Assembly: GCA_018398815.1 (NCBI GenBank)
Contig: CM031602.1
Span: 100,301,107-100,365,106 of the forward strand
Direction: 5' to 3'
Length of the DNA stretch: 64,000 bases
Source of the DNA: Conus ventricosus
Taxonomy: Eukaryota; Mollusca; Gastropoda; Neogastropoda; Conidae
Below the pieces are notes generated by a model. It had not been told where the DNA came from, made no database searches, and saw nothing but the letters and a program-made list of their open reading frames with translations. The number at the start of each line of letters is the position of its first letter. The stretch's first letter is position 1. Of this stretch, positions 23,050-35,588 are shown in pieces. The translations under genes were made by a program, and so were the position numbers.

Positions 23050-24378
23050 CCGGTGCTGTAGGCACATTGGATAAACTTGAACAGACATGTTTTTTTTTAA
23101 ATAAAAATAATTTAGTATATGTTACTTTTTAATCTGCTTTCTCGAATAGTCAGCTGCGCATCATAGATTAAAAACAAATGCGCATTAAGTGGTTTATCAC
23201 TCTCTTTTTCTTTCTCAATTTGAATGTTTATTACGTTCTTAACCTTTCTCGCACTTCCATGTAACTTATTATCCTCTGTTGACCTTGGTCAATCCATAAA
23301 CCGTATTTCGTTGTTAAATAATCATCGAGTCTAACATTGTGAAGATGTAGATCTTTAGACACAAGGTCAACTTTTGGATTTCTACACTCTCCCGCTCCAA
23401 ACAGTTTTCTTATTTCGTCAAAATGGTGATAAGGTTTAAGCCCACTAGCGTAGATTGGTTAGGACTTCCATCAATCGAACATTGTACTTTCGTTATTTTA
23501 GGATTAATAAACTTTTCAGTTTGTCTTTTGAATGGTTCTTCATCTTCGCACAGCAATAAAATACCTTTAAGCGATTCTGCTGGGCCACTAAAACTAAAAT
23601 TCCATATAGCGTCTGCCCTGCTTTTGGATATGTTGAATGATGATGCACTCTTTCGTAATGTATTGCTAATTTTGACTGATATTGTTGCTCAATCAGCCTG
23701 CTAAATCAGAGTTGCTAACACATCAAAACTCTAACGAGATGTCAGAAATGCTGTACTTTGCTTCGGTGTCTGATGATCTGATAACGCGTTTGTATTCATT
23801 AAAAGTTAGTTGTATGACAATCTGTCTTGTAATGCTCCTTGAAAGTATGGGCGCATGCGCTTTTAACAACTCAAAATTTAAGGGAATAGAAAAGCGATTT
23901 CCATACGCATAACTTACAGCTAAAGCTTTTTGCTGCTTTTAGCATCTGGGGTGAGTTCGGGTCTATTCTAAGTTTTAGTGCTTCTTCATTTTCATTCCTT
24001 GAAACGCAAGATCGGCCCTTTCATTCCCGGTTAGCCATAGATCAGAATAGGCTAAAATATGTCTGCATTGTATAAAGAAAATATTCTTGCCCCTCAAGTT
24101 TTACAGAAATTTTCTTAACGATTGCCCGTCCCAAATTTGGACAACTGTTTGGTTGGGTCTGTTGTTGAAGCGAGTTCTATTTTGAAAGTAAGTCGCGCAG
24201 ATCCTGGCACAATCACTTCATTCGCTCCTAGGTCTGGAAATCTAACAGTAAGAATTTGATCCGCATCAATAGTAGATGGATTATTTGGAACAGTAATATT
24301 CCGTTTATTTCCCTGCGCGGCAAGGGGCTCTTTCAGTTTTCTATGCGGGTTGAGAATCGAGCCATATACTTCTGACAT
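23050..24378 (-). pseudogene. Capsid-type protein of Polinton cluster A (major capsid candidate)
   Basis: The start at 24378 opens an 87-residue frame with a hydrophilic N-terminus (MSEVYGS) and a beta-rich stretch containing VRFPDLGANEVIVPGSARL. Homologous blocks continue in shifted frames down to about 23050, where ATKYGLW-like and DAQL-like blocks match the equivalent gene of cluster B (50740-51983). Total coding length is about 440 residues, suitable for a jelly-roll capsid protein. Assignment as major capsid is inference from conservation, size and place; it is the larger structural candidate. Several frame breaks make it non-functional as read. Confidence 0.5.
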
Positions 24379-24415
24379 TTTTATAAAACAAAATAAAAGT
24401 TAATTATTTAAAAAC
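24379..24415. promoter_or_regulatory. Divergent 37-bp spacer (bidirectional promoter candidate), cluster A
   Basis: Only 37 bases separate the minus-strand capsid-type start (24378) from the plus-strand coiled-coil gene start (24416). The spacer contains TTATAAAACAAAAT (24381-24394). The same junction in cluster B is also exactly 37 bases and contains TATAAAACAAAA. The shared A/T-rich motif is a good candidate for the common promoter. Confidence 0.5.
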
Positions 24416-25660
24416 ATGGCAGGCATTGAAGGTGAAGGAGATTATGATATTCTGATCTTGGAACCGACATGAGTGATTCTCCTTGAGCGGCATCAATTAG
24501 GACCCTCATTGCGGGATGAATTAGAAAAGGGCAGCAAAGGCGCGAATTAACAGAAGATAAGGTCAGATCGTTATACAAAGTTTAAAACAAAAACCTCCCG
24601 AAACTATATACCTGATGATTTTGAACTAAAAGATAACCATTTGTATTTTAAAAACGACAAAGGAGAACGTGTTCCACTTACAGATAAACGAGACTCATCA
24701 AGTTTGTAGGCATGTGTACATTTAATCAAAGGCTCACTGCAAGCGAGCGAAATCGCCTTGGCTTTCCTAAACAAAATTAAATCCGAAGAAGTTGCTAAAC
24801 GTCTAAACACGCTACAAAAACTCCCACAGATAACCAAATACAAAAACGCCACCTGAAGATTTAATTCAAACAGTGGACGAAGTAAGAAATACAGTAGAAA
24901 CTGAACTCACTGAAGAATAAGAAACAGCATTAAAAACTATACCCGATCCACGCTGCCACGCAGGAAATACAGGCGGCCTATAATGTGGAAATTTAAAAGC
25001 CCTTGACCGTGCTTCTTTAAGAACCATCAGAGGAGGATTATTAAACAATTCAGCAAAACTGTACTGAACAAAATGGTGCATATAAGAGAGAAAAACAAAA
25101 ACTCGCTGAGGCTAAACGAGGACAAGTTAAGGAGTGATGTTCAAAGAAAGGAATAGAACAAAGCACTACATGAACTAAAGAGAAAGATCAGCAAGACTTG
25201 AAGAGTTGTCTATAACCGAGAAGACTTCGAACTCAAGTGGCTGAATAAGAGAAACTATCCAAATAATTTTTTGATGACACAACGCTAGCCAGAAGAATAA
25301 AAATCATGTTTAGAGAGCAAGGAGTCACATTAGCACGCGTTCTAACGCCTTGGGATTTGCAATAAGTACACTGGTGATGGCTAGTACAGGAGGTGGGGGT
25401 CATAGTTCAGTGCCTCCCCGCCATCGCCTCCTCTGATAAATCTGGCGTAAAAAAACGCTTGATCATCTTGCGAGTTTATTAAAAAAAATTAGCTGGTAAA
25501 GCTATAGTCTCTTTTACTGTATATTAGGGAGTGTTTTAGCTGGCTTTTGTCTACTGCAAGCAAAGTAGTTGGCCTTATGGCGAGAATTATGGGCATAGTT
25601 CTCTTAATAGTTGGGTTAATATTAGTAAGATATAGGGCCAAGTAATCATAGCGGCAGTTA
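24416..25660 (+). pseudogene. Coiled-coil/membrane protein with FREQGVT motif, cluster A
   Basis: The plus-strand start at 24416 (MAGIEGEGDYD) leads into a Lys/Glu/Leu-rich, probably coiled-coil protein broken by many frame changes. Near 25310-25345 it shows MFREQGVTLARVLT, and hydrophobic segments follow. Cluster B has the same layout at 52021-53235, including FREQGVT and a hydrophobic C-terminal part. Function is unknown. In cluster B the hydrophobic tail looks membrane-spanning, so an inner-virion membrane or scaffold role is possible but unproven. Confidence 0.5.
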
Positions 25661-25896
25661 ATCCAACAACAAGCGCTATCTTTTCATATTCTGGTCATTA
25701 CTTTTTTTGCGGTCTTCAAACGCGTCTTAGGGCTTTGGGCCTCGTGGGATTGGATGACTTAATCTTGGGTGTTTTTTTTATTGTTTGTAATATTTACTGG
25801 CTCAGAATTTATGTCGCTTTTTCCGACTTCTGTTCATTGCCTTTACCTTATGATTTTATTGTTGTGTTTAATATTGTTCCCTACTGGAGTCTGAGG

Positions 25897-26331
25897 TCAG
25901 AAGGTAGCAAGTAATAAACCAGTGCCAAACAGCAATGATTCTACTTTCGTTCTTGCGTATTGTAATACTTTTTTGGTACCTTTTTGTATTGAAGATACAT
26001 CAACTGCAGAATTAATGCGCGTAACTCTAAATTTGCTAAGGGGGGGGTATTGTGTTTGTGCATCCAAAGCCAGTAGTAAGAATATGTTATGCTCGATCTC
26101 GGTTGGATGCCTTGGATCCCCTAGTAAACACCAAACGTAAGTACGAACAGGAGTCGTTTTTATTTGTACTATTCTGCCTGTCGTTAGGCCCTCGATGTTG
26201 TCTATGTAAATGTTGTCCATGCTTGTTTTATGCTTCTTTGCTTCTATGGACCCGAGGTGAACACCTGTGCCTGAAGAGAATGATGTGTAAGGAGGATTCC
26301 AGTCATAGTTATACTTTCTGTGCAGCCCCAC
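25897..26331 (-). CDS. Conserved Polinton-type protein of unknown function, cluster A
   Basis: An uninterrupted 144-residue frame starts at 26331. It is beta-rich and basic, with YNYDWNPPY near the N-terminus and VRTYVWCLLGDP in the middle. Cluster B carries its homologue at about 53.26-53.94 kb (RTYVW conserved), in the same position after the FREQGVT gene and on the same strand. No enzyme motif is visible. A minor structural role would suit its place among virion-type genes; that is inference. It is one of the best preserved genes of this cluster. Confidence 0.55.
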   Translation of the reverse strand: MGLHRKYNYDWNPPYTSFSSGTGVHLGSIEAKKHKTSMDNIYIDNIEGLTTGRIVQIKTTPVRTYVWCLLGDPRHPTEIEHNIFLLLALDAQTQYPPLSKFRVTRINSAVDVSSIQKGTKKVLQYARTKVESLLFGTGLLLATF

Positions 26332-26852
26332 AATAGGTGGTGCCTAAAGCCATGATTAAGATCCGACTTATGTTACTAAAGTTCTGTCTTAACATTAATT
26401 ATTGAAATCGTTACAAATCCTTTCAAAAGCCTTCATGTCTATTCAGATGCTGAATGGATTTATCGTTTGTCATTCGGTTAATGGCGCTTGCAGTACAGTC
26501 AAAATAAGTCTGAAGGTGTAAAAAATGAAATCTGTTACAATGAACCCTCCCAAAGGATCAGGATGTTTTAAGTGATCAGATACACGACACTCCACACCCA
26601 GTTGGATGCACAAAACACAGGAAGTTTAACTGGTTTGATAAAAACTGATGGGATGACTAAACCACACTTTCGCGATGTAGTCCTTTTTTAATAGGGGGTT
26701 AAGATATCTGCTTAATGGAGTACTCACCTTTTTTATGAAAAGCGACAGTCGGGGTCACAGAAATGTCAAGAGAAACAGTTGCTAAAATTTTAAGATTGTA
26801 GTGCGGCCCAACAGAATATTTTGCATTAGTATTATTTTTGAACGCGCTCATT
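26332..26852 (-). pseudogene. Weak coding remnant between Polinton A genes
   Basis: Short minus-strand pieces (for example SVGPHYNLKILATVSLDISVTP-like sequence at about 26735-26855) suggest a beta-rich protein, but stops interrupt it and nothing is recognised. It could be the downstream part of the 26853-27113 gene after a frameshift. Confidence 0.3.
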
Positions 26853-27113
26853 TTATTTCGTGTAAAAAAATGTTTGTAACAATAACAACTCGAGACAGTC
26901 CTTCTCTTTAGAACATGCGTTGAGAACGATTGCGGAACCAAAATGGTCGCACTCCATGAAATATTCTACAAAGTCGTATGGTTTAATAAAAACTGAAACC
27001 AAGAAGAATAATAAGTAAAAATATGCCAAGGGAAGCAACGAGTTCACCATTAACAATCCCTGATGGTTATTAGGTTTTGTTTCACTAAAAGAAGCAATGA
27101 GTAACTTTGACAT
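26853..27113 (-). CDS. Small membrane protein, cluster A
   Basis: An 86-residue frame starting at 27113 has a strongly hydrophobic stretch (LLPLAYFYLLFFLVSVFI, about residues 26-43) that would span a membrane once. A plausible alternative frame also gives a membrane helix here, so a frameshift may hide the true sequence. Its place parallels the small minus-strand membrane genes of cluster B at 54.5-56.1 kb, but I cannot align them convincingly. Function is unknown. Confidence 0.35.
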   Translation of the reverse strand: MSKLLIASFSETKPNNHQGLLMVNSLLPLAYFYLLFFLVSVFIKPYDFVEYFMECDHFGSAIVLNACSKEKDCLELLLLQTFFYTK

Positions 27114-27119
27114 TACCTC

Positions 27120-27555
27120 AAACTTAACAATGCAAATCTAAAAACAATATTAACATTCAAACCTGAAGAAGCAAGTTACTATTTGATAACGAGCTAGCTA
27201 AAATGTTAGGCTTTGCAACTGACAGTCAGACCTCATATATTTAGTTTACATCAAACAAAACTACTTATGAGGGAAAATCCGCTCAATCTTGCATTACATT
27301 CATTACTCAAATGTTCATTTGGATGAGCTAAGCACTGATGAAAACTTATATGATGGAAAGGGCCCCTCAACTGTTTTTAAGAGCTCTCCGTCAGGAAAGC
27401 TGCATAGTGCGATTATGAAATTATATCAATTCCCTAATTTACAGTTTAAAAGATTAGTTTGTGGAGGTCGGATCATTTAATATAAAGATCAAAGACAAAA
27501 CGGGGAAAGTCGTAAAATGTGATAACCTGCACATTGTTTTGGAAATAAAATAATA
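27120..27555 (+). pseudogene. Unassigned Polinton-type protein, plus strand
   Basis: Divergent from the membrane gene by only a few bases. Broken plus-strand frames include an AKMLGFATDSQTSY-like stretch (about 27198-27240), an open 63-residue piece (27289-27480) and a terminal NIKIKDKTGKVV block (about 27480-27515), before an A/T-rich end. The last block resembles the C-terminal strand of a beta-rich virion protein, but I cannot name the family with confidence. At least two frame changes are present. Confidence 0.35.
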
Positions 27556-27565
27556 AACTGTACTA

Positions 27566-28150
27566 AAATGTCGCGTGGACCAGAAGAATCCGGATTACAT
27601 TAGCGCCTGTGAGGTGTATAACTTTAGAATTAAAAGACCTTGCAGACGTTGTGGACTTGAACAGAATGGGAAATAGGCACTTTGTATGGTTTTGAGTACA
27701 CTAAAGATGGTGATTAAAACGCAAAGGTTGGGGACAACAAAAAGTTTCCTAAACTAGAACAGCTGCGCAATCAGAAAACAAATAAAGTTGGCCAGTATGA
27801 ATATAAAATAGTTCGAAAACCTGACCTCAAATGGCACTTGGAACCAATGTTTAAAAGGGGAAAAAAAATTTAAATTCAAAGCCCATTTACTTTTTTTGGC
27901 CCAAAAAAGTTCGAAAAGCATTCAACCGGGCCCTTTACATGAAATCTTACCAAATGCAATAGGGGAAAAGAAATTGAAAAACGCCTTTGGGAAAAAAAAA
28001 CATTTATCCCCCAAAAAGAAAAACGGTTTTAAAAATGCTTCTAAAAATTTTACAGTTCATTCCACAAATGAAATTAGGAGACAGTTCAAATGATATTTGA
28101 AATTTCTGTTTAAAAGATGTAAAAGAGGGATGGGTTGTGGCGTAGTGACG
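27566..28150 (+). pseudogene. Broken unassigned frame upstream of the ATPase-like gene
   Basis: A plus-strand start at 27566 (MSRGPEESG) soon meets stops. Later pieces are Lys-rich (FPKLEQLRNQKTNKVGQYEY at about 27745-27805). No domain is recognised. Homopolymer inflation begins around here and obscures the frame. Confidence 0.3.
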
Positions 28151-28199
28151 CCTTCAAAAAGGATTCTAATTAGGGGCAAACTTAACTTGAAAAAACTTA

Positions 28200-28990
28200 A
28201 ATTTTACTGTCTCATTTTACAATGGGAGGATTTTAAAGGGTCAAAAACAAAGCAACAAAATCAATATTAGCAAATAAAAAATCTTACAGAAAAAATTGGT
28301 TTAAAATCTTACACATTTAGCCCTTTGATTTTTTTATACTGAACAGTTTTGACAGGGGCTTTAAAAAAACAATAACTGGATTAGATTAAGTCTTTTATAA
28401 AACATGGAGCATTAAATTTATGAAAAAAACCCCCCTCTTTTTCTTTTAATTTGTGGACAAACTGGGGGGAAAAAAAATATTTACCCCCCCCTGTTACAAC
28501 ATTTTACGTTAAATTTTAATCTTTTGTGATTTTCCCCCAACACTTAAATGGAAAAAAGCAATCAAAATTTAAAAGGGTTTTTAATGGACTGATGAAAACT
28601 TTTTTTAGTTGACCCCACAAAAACGGTGAATTTTTAGACACTTATAGATGTTTGGGGGAAACCAACACATTTATTATAGATACTGTTCGGCGGGAAGAGA
28701 CATTTTTAAAAAAAGAAAAATTGCAAAAACTGGCTTTCAGGGAAGAATGCTGGATAAGGGTTGGGGATTTTATGTCAAAATTTTTAAACCGGTTTTAAAA
28801 GACTTTAGAGAAAAGTTAAAAAGACTGATTTTATTTCACAGAAACAGAAAACTCATTTGAAGATTTTGCGCAAAATGAGTTATTGAAATGATCAGGAAAA
28901 CACAGGATTAAGCAAAACTGAAACTGAAAAGTTTAGTAATTTAGTAAAAAAAAGGGATAACCCACACGAGTTTTTTTTGGTAGATAATCT
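28200..28990 (+). pseudogene. Packaging ATPase-like gene of cluster A (C-terminal two thirds)
   Basis: Plus-strand blocks align in order with the ATPase of cluster B: FLVDPTKTV (about 28595-28625) against FLVDPSDKL, then a Lys-rich helix, and FKPVLKDFREKLKRLILF (28783-28837) against AVLKDFRSQLNRLYYF. Polinton ATPases are FtsK/HerA-type motors that push DNA into the capsid. The P-loop is not readable because the matching region (about 28400-28480) is full of homopolymer errors. Unlike cluster B, it lies on the plus strand, away from the capsid-type gene. Confidence 0.5.
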
Positions 28991-29353
28991 TTTTATTTTT
29001 GGGGTTATTAAAAGCTTACTTGTCAAAAAACATAAAATGCCGCTTTTGGCCATTTTCCCCCAAAATTTGGGTTTGGGGACAATTGCCCCGAATGAATATT
29101 ATTATTCTTAGGGTTCATCGGGTAGCATTTTTGGATAATCCAAAAAGGGCCCTGAATAAAGTGTTTTGCCCATTAAAAAAACACAACAAAACCCTCTCAA
29201 AAAAGGGGTGGGAAGTTTTCCCCCCAAAAAACATAGAGGGTTTCTCAACGAGGTTTAAGGCACGTGTTTTTTTTTGTGTTTTGTTTGTTTTTTGGGCAAT
29301 GGAGCAGGTAAAGGGAGAACACGCGGGCATCTTAAACCTTCAAAAAGTCCAAA

Positions 29354-29700
29354 ATGAGTAATGTCATCCGCCCCACGCCATGGCGGGGGGTCAAGTTGCT
29401 AAAAACTTTTGGCCATCCATATAAAAACCCTTTTGAACGCTAAAGTAAATTTGGCGTAAAATCACAGCTAACACAAGTCACCATTGGGCTGCAAGGTGTA
29501 AGGAAAAGGAAGACAATTACTATCGCTTTTTATTTTTAAAATACCCACAAGCTTAAAATACCCCTTTCCCGAGGTTTTATTTTTTTACTTAAAAACAGTG
29601 GATAAATGCTGTTTTTTACGCGACGTATTACAGATTTTTGGAAAAACGAAACTTCTTACCTTCGTGGGGACGAGCGGCAATACGGTTGGGGTTTTTTGGG
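29354..29700 (+). pseudogene. Unassigned frame after the ATPase-like gene
   Basis: A plus-strand start at 29354 gives MSNVIRPTPWRGVKLLKTFG and then frame breaks; VKSQLTQVTIGLQGVRKRK continues near 29455-29512. The composition is ordinary protein-like, but no family is recognised. Confidence 0.3.
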
Positions 29701-32700
29701 GAACTAATTTTGAAAAAAAACCCTTTTAGACCCGGGAATTTGGGAAAAAAAAAAAACGTTAATGAAAGGAAAACCTTTTGTGAAAAAACGGTAGTGAACT
29801 TTGTATTTCGCCATTTTTGGGGGGGCCCGCTAGTATTTAAATCTGACCTATTCAAACGAGCTGTCTGTTTGATGCAACTTTCGCGACCATCTAAAAAATT
29901 TGGGTTTTAAAACTCGTTTTGCCCAGATGGAAAAAAACCACTAAATTTAACCCAACCCCGACTCTCTATACTGCGGGCGTTTGTTGAAATTTTTGAATTT
30001 TCTGCAAAACAAAACAAAACAGTGGAAATAACGAGTTTCTTAGTGTGTGTTTTGCAAATAAGTTTTAGAATATCATTTTCCCAATATTTTCTTTTCTAAG
30101 ATCCCAGAGGTCATGTAAAACCGCTTTTTATATTTGTTGATAAGCCGTTTCCCACCCCCCTTTCCCCTTCTTCCCCAAATTATGAACGTCGTTTCAAATT
30201 TTTATGGAATCCCATGCCAGTTCCATAAAGGGTGATGTTTAAAACTTGACTCTTTCATATTACATAAGGGCCGCTAGCAAAGGTTTTCCCTTTTCTGCAA
30301 CATTGCGTGTAAGCCATATGTAAAGTTTTCAGAAAAAAAAGAACGAGAAAAATGTTACTTTTGTTTTTTTAAGGGCCCCTTCCCCCCTTTTTTTCCCCCT
30401 TTTTTAAATGAAACCCCGCACTGAGTACTTAAAAAATAATAAGATTTTTTTTTCCTCCCGCAGGGAAAGTACCAAATATGCTGATAACTCGCATTTTGAC
30501 CAAAATTATCGCCCCCAATACAAAGAAGGGGGGCTCCTCTCCAAAACAAACTCGGGTGGAAATAATAGCATCAAAGATCGCTTTGCGGCATATTTCAGAT
30601 ACCCCCACCAACAAGGGTTTTTACCCTGACTACAGGCCCAACAACCATTTTACACTGTCACAACACCGGGTCCCACCTCGCAGCATGGGTCCAAGAGAGA
30701 AAAAAGTACTTTTAAAAAATTTTGTACATCCATGTGACTTAACGAATTGGACAGGGGTTATATATAAAACAGGAACAAAAAGGGGGTATTTCAGAGGCCA
30801 GTATTCCCACCTTCCCCAATTTGGGGAACAAAAAGAAAAAAACCCAAGGGAAGGGATGAGAAAAAGGCCAGCAAAGTCCCTACAAAGAAAAAAAGGGTTT
30901 AGAAAAGAAAAAGTCCACCTTATAACCCAACAGCCCTAAAAAACAAACAAGGAAGTATACGAAAATGGAAAAAAAGCGCCTTGGGAAAAAAACCTAGGGA
31001 AAGCAAAAAAAGTAGCTCGAGAAGAGGAATACTCCCCAAAACGCCACAGAACTCAAGAAAGATCGAAAAGAAAAAAAAAACCGTTCCTCCCACCTCTTAA
31101 GAAAAATAAAGGGACCAACAAGTCCCCAAGGGGCAAAAAGGGGGTTACAGAAAGAAAAAAGACTCCGCTCAAAAGGGAAAAGCGACACTGGAAAAAGACA
31201 ATCGACAGTGATAAAAATTCCCCGGGAGACATGTCGGAAAAATGAACGTAATGCGAAAAAAAAAGTGAAAGCCCGAGAAAGGGGGATGACTGGGAACCCC
31301 CCCCAAGAGAAATCAAAACATTTGGGGGAAGAAAAAAAACGCCGTTTTTCTCCCGACCAAAAAAGGAACAGAAGTGATGATAAAAACCCTTCTCAAACAG
31401 AAAACACCCAAATTTTACGGGTGTCTAAACGATGTGAGAAACAAAAAATAAAAAACCTTTTGTTACTCTTCTCAAAAAAAAAGAAAACCTTTTTCCGGAA
31501 CGGGATATTAATAGAAAAGGAACATCTCCACCCAATAAATCCCCAAACAGACTTCTCCTCTGACATTGACATAAAAAGCGTAATATTCAAAACGACGAAG
31601 CAAGACTGTCATGTATAAGACAGTAACAGGGATATATTATTAATATATCCCCCGTTTATAACCCACCCCTTCCCCCCTTTTACTAAGTAGAACCCCCACA
31701 CAACAAACACACACAAAAGAAAATACAGTGCAAAAACAGAAGGCTTTTTTGCATCCCCCACAACGCCTCCACCCCCCAAAGGGGCAGATAAAACACCAAT
31801 CCTTTTAAAATTACCGCCCAAGGCTTTTTTTCCCACACAACACACACAAAAAAAAAACAAAAAACCCCCCCAAAAAACCCAAACAACTAAAATATTTCAC
31901 CTCAACACAGGCCCCCTTAGCATACCCTGCACGCATTGCTGCACTTTACAAAAACAACCCTCCCCAGGGCCAAATACACACCTCAGCCTACCAAAGGCTA
32001 ATACCCAAGGGAAACAAGGTGACTAAACACACCCCCGGTAACCCCAGGCTGAAATCCCAAAAAAGGGTTGATCCCTCATAAACCAAAATGCCCCAGCGAT
32101 GTCCTTTTAAAGGGATTCTTCTGCTAATTTTTAAGCCGTTCAACCCACCCGACAAAAAAGTTTAAACCCCCAAATGTTCAACACCAATTTTCGTAACCCG
32201 CACCCAATTTTTATTTTCAATATTTTCATCCAATCCTGGGGGACTTGAAAAACAGGCAAAAACAAAACCCCAAAAAAAAATTTCCCCAAAAAAAACAAAC
32301 AAAAAAAAAACCACACACCAAAAAAAAACAACGCAACAAGCTTTTTCCCGTTGGTTAGAAAACGGACTGCTTGACGCGCTCACACAAATGCACCCCCAAA
32401 ACACAAAACCTCACTGAAGCGTTTGATACTAATAGGAGAGGAATTGTGACACGCAAGAACGGGGTTTCCCCTCCCACCGGCCCCAAACCCACCGCGAGTC
32501 ACCCTGTTAAACTGCGGGGGGCCCCAAGACGCTTGCCACCCGACGAGACAGTTGAAGCGAGGAACGCCAAAAACCCTCGACTGGGGAAGAGAGATGACGT
32601 CCCCCGGGAACGCATCCGCCGGGGCTCCGGGGCGTCTCCACTCCGGCAGAAATGGGCAGGGTGACGTGGGGAGGCGGTGCCAACTCCCACCCCCCAAGGG

Positions 32701-34640
32701 GCCGACCCTCAGGGATTTGCCGGTGGGGGAGGTTACAAAAATAAACTCGCCGGGGAAACCCTGTGAAAAAAGGAAATGTCTTATACCACAGAAGAAAACA
32801 TTTATATTTTTTTTGTTGCTCACTAAAGTAAATGTCTCATGTTTTCATTCACAAAAAAAAGCGACAGCAAATTTGGAAATTTTTAAATCATGATTTATAC
32901 AACCCACCCCTTTGACACAAAATTCTCTCACACCAAAAGTTCCATTACACATGTAAACCAATTTCATTACTTTCCACTTCCTCAACAGCCAAAACAAATA
33001 AACCTCTTTCATAAAAGGTTTACACATCTAATTACGCCCCAAAATTAATTTCCCATCGAGGCTCCAAGAAAATGTTCACAAGTTTAAAAACTATTCACGC
33101 AACAACAAACGAACAATCCGACCGTTATGACGACAGAACCCGGGTCACTTTTTCAGAAGATTACCATAACATGTTTAAAAACCAAACCCATTTCAAAAAA
33201 ACCCAAAATAATAGAATTGAACCCGGGATCCAAATTTTCCTACAGGCACAACCCAAAATTTTCTACAAATGTCATAAAAAATTACACACTATGACAATCC
33301 CAAATTTACATAACCGACAAGGATTTCCGAGCCTGCTATACTTTGCTACCGACACCACAATGCGCGGAAAACATTTTTGAATACATCACCACAGTCACAA
33401 AACAACCATAACATATAACACACCAAAGTGGGCTTCTGAAACACAATTCCAAAATCTTAAACACCTTTTATTATTATCACGCATTTTTCTCTTCTATTTC
33501 TAATCGTAAAACCATACCAAAATAATCTAACTAAACAAAAATTTTTTTAACACAATCATGAGTTCACCTGCAAATCTTTAATAATAATTGGAAAAAAAAA
33601 ACAAAAACTCTTTTAATAATATAAATATCCCCAATTCTCCTTTCCGCCCCTCCCAACCCCGGTTTTTTTCCAATGCAAAGCCAAAATGAACTTCCCCAAG
33701 ACTGTCTATCCAAGGGCCCCCCCCCACCTATCAAAAAACCCACACACGCCCAACACATCACAACAGTCTGCCCCCGTACCTACACGCACCGCGTGACAGT
33801 CCCTCTTTTTTTATTAAAATTCCGTCCCCCCCATACCAAACACCCAGAAAATAACCAATCTTTTTTCAAACTTAAAACCGATTCTTGTACACCAGCACCC
33901 CACTACCCAATACAACATATTTTGCTTTCGCATCATCCGGTAAACATTCACCTATCTGTTTTAGTTTGAACCCCAAAAGCACAATTTCATTCCCAATTTA
34001 CGGGTTTTTTCCTCACCTAAGTTCACATTATATTTCCTTTTCTTCAAAATTCCGCCTTTTAAACTCCTCCCTTTGCCAAATTCACAAAAAAGAATCTTGC
34101 GAATAAAAAAAAATTAAAAGGAAATCCTCCCCCCCGGAACTGAAACACAAAAATTGATGAAACCAATACTACAAACAACCAACTAAACAGCCCTCCAACT
34201 TCCCTACTTTAACCCCGCCCCCTTAACAAAAACAGGAACACACACAAGGAAAAGACACCCCTCGCCGGGGGACTCCAGTCAGCCAAAGCCCTGGACGTGC
34301 AGAAACCCCCGCTGAAAACCAAACACCGACAGCAAACGCGGATGACCACTGGAAAAGACACCCCATCCCGGGACACTGCCAGACACCAACGCCCTGGACG
34401 GGGGTCCCCCTCCCCCCAAATTTTCACGAGGCGACCTGTGTCAGTTTTGCGTGACAAAACACACTTTAAAAAAAAAAAAAAGAAGAAAAAAAATTTGGTT
34501 TAACAAAAAATCCAATCAAACATCCCACACCCCACCAATATGTGAATTTTAAAAAACGTCCCTTTTTGTTTTTCAGCCATCGACATAAAAAAATTGATGA
34601 TTGACGAAACAGAAAAAACCCACTTTTACGATCCCCCCCT

Positions 34641-34674
<34 letters not shown>

Positions 34675-35080
34675 TGTTTTTGTCGTTACGAGGTTTAAAT
34701 TTAGCACATGACGTATTTCTATACCAATAATAACAACTTCTCACTTTTATAATATAAACTTGAATACCAAAACGTGTATGTTGAGCGAGGAATTAACCTT
34801 AAATAAATAAAAATACAACTGGCCTTTTCCCCCCGCCTTCCCGGACTGACACATTTTTGGAAACTGCCATGAATGGGGAAAGTTGTCATTTTCGAATGTG
34901 TTTATATGGAAGTGGGAACATTAACAGGGTTTTAAAAACCAAAAAAATGAATTTTTTATAGTGACATTAGTGAGAACTCCAACAAGGGTGAAGACAAAAA
35001 GACGGGGATTTTCCAAACGAGGTCGGCGTCGGAGGACATTTCATATAATTGCAAGCTTGTACGGAAAACATCCAAAGCAC
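29701..35080. other. Unassigned, homopolymer-inflated sequence
   Basis: Runs of 3-9 identical bases occur every few bases. The plus strand is rich in A and C from about 30.7 to 34.3 kb and carries a C-run of more than 35 bases near 34637-34672. Frames on either strand are rich in Lys/Asn/Pro or Phe/Gly and look artefactual. No gene can be supported. Parts may be further Polinton genes destroyed by base-calling errors. Confidence 0.55.
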
Positions 35081-35095
35081 GCAACGTGCTAAATG

Positions 35096-35218
35096 AGAAC
35101 TTACACAGTTATTGACACTTAGTGTATAGTAAGTTCAAACAAGTTATTGACACTTAGTGTATAGTAAGGTTCAAACACAGTTATTGACACTTAGTGTATA
35201 GTAAGGTTCAAACAAAGT
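35096..35218. repeat. About 37-bp tandem repeat, three units
   Basis: Three near-identical units contain GTTATTGACACTTAGTGTAT followed by AGTAAG(G)TTCAAACA. Within each unit ACACTTAGTGT is a short palindrome. Confidence 0.95.
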
Positions 35219-35588
35219 CGTGCACAGAGTGACAAGGAAAAAACCAACCATAGAGACACTGTTATACAATATTTAGTATTTGCTTTTCTTTTTTCTTTTG
35301 AATGATGCGCAGCAAAGTGTTGTGTCATGTCATGCAGTAATCAGAAGAGCGTGATTGTGGGTAGTTAGGTGTGATGCATGATTGTCTATATATGATGTGT
35401 GTGTTTGATTGATAAGGATTTGGTGGTTGCACTTTTTAAAACAAAATACAAATAAACAACCAATCTTGTGTCATCTGTTCTGTTGTTGTCTGTGGGGTAG
35501 GTAATGTTTATGTTACTAGCGTGACAAAGGTGATGGTGATAATGACTGTAGCAATGGTTAGTAGCAGACATAACAAGAACAGAACAAC
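35219..35588. other. Unassigned DNA
   Basis: No gene or repeat family is seen. A/T-rich and unremarkable. Confidence 0.45.

Larger units (their letters stand above)
23050..29700. mobile_element. Maverick/Polinton-type (adintovirus-like) gene cluster A
   Basis: At least three consecutive genes (capsid-type, coiled-coil/FREQGVT and the 25.9-26.3 kb gene) have the same order and strands as in cluster B (50.7-54.0 kb), and a packaging ATPase-like gene is present at about 28.2-29.0 kb. Mavericks are large self-synthesising DNA transposons related to viruses, with capsid, ATPase and protein-primed polymerase genes. No polymerase, integrase or terminal repeats were seen here. The left side is cut by the gap and the right side fades into poor-quality sequence. 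Most genes carry frameshifts. Confidence 0.7.

Noticed and set aside
30478..30939. 153-codon plus-strand frame
   Set aside because: Lys/Asn/Pro-rich, unrecognised, and in poor-quality sequence; cannot be supported as a gene.
32371..32823. GC-rich open frames on both strands (97 and 147 codons)
   Set aside because: They lie in the homopolymer-inflated block, overlap in antisense and have no recognisable domain.
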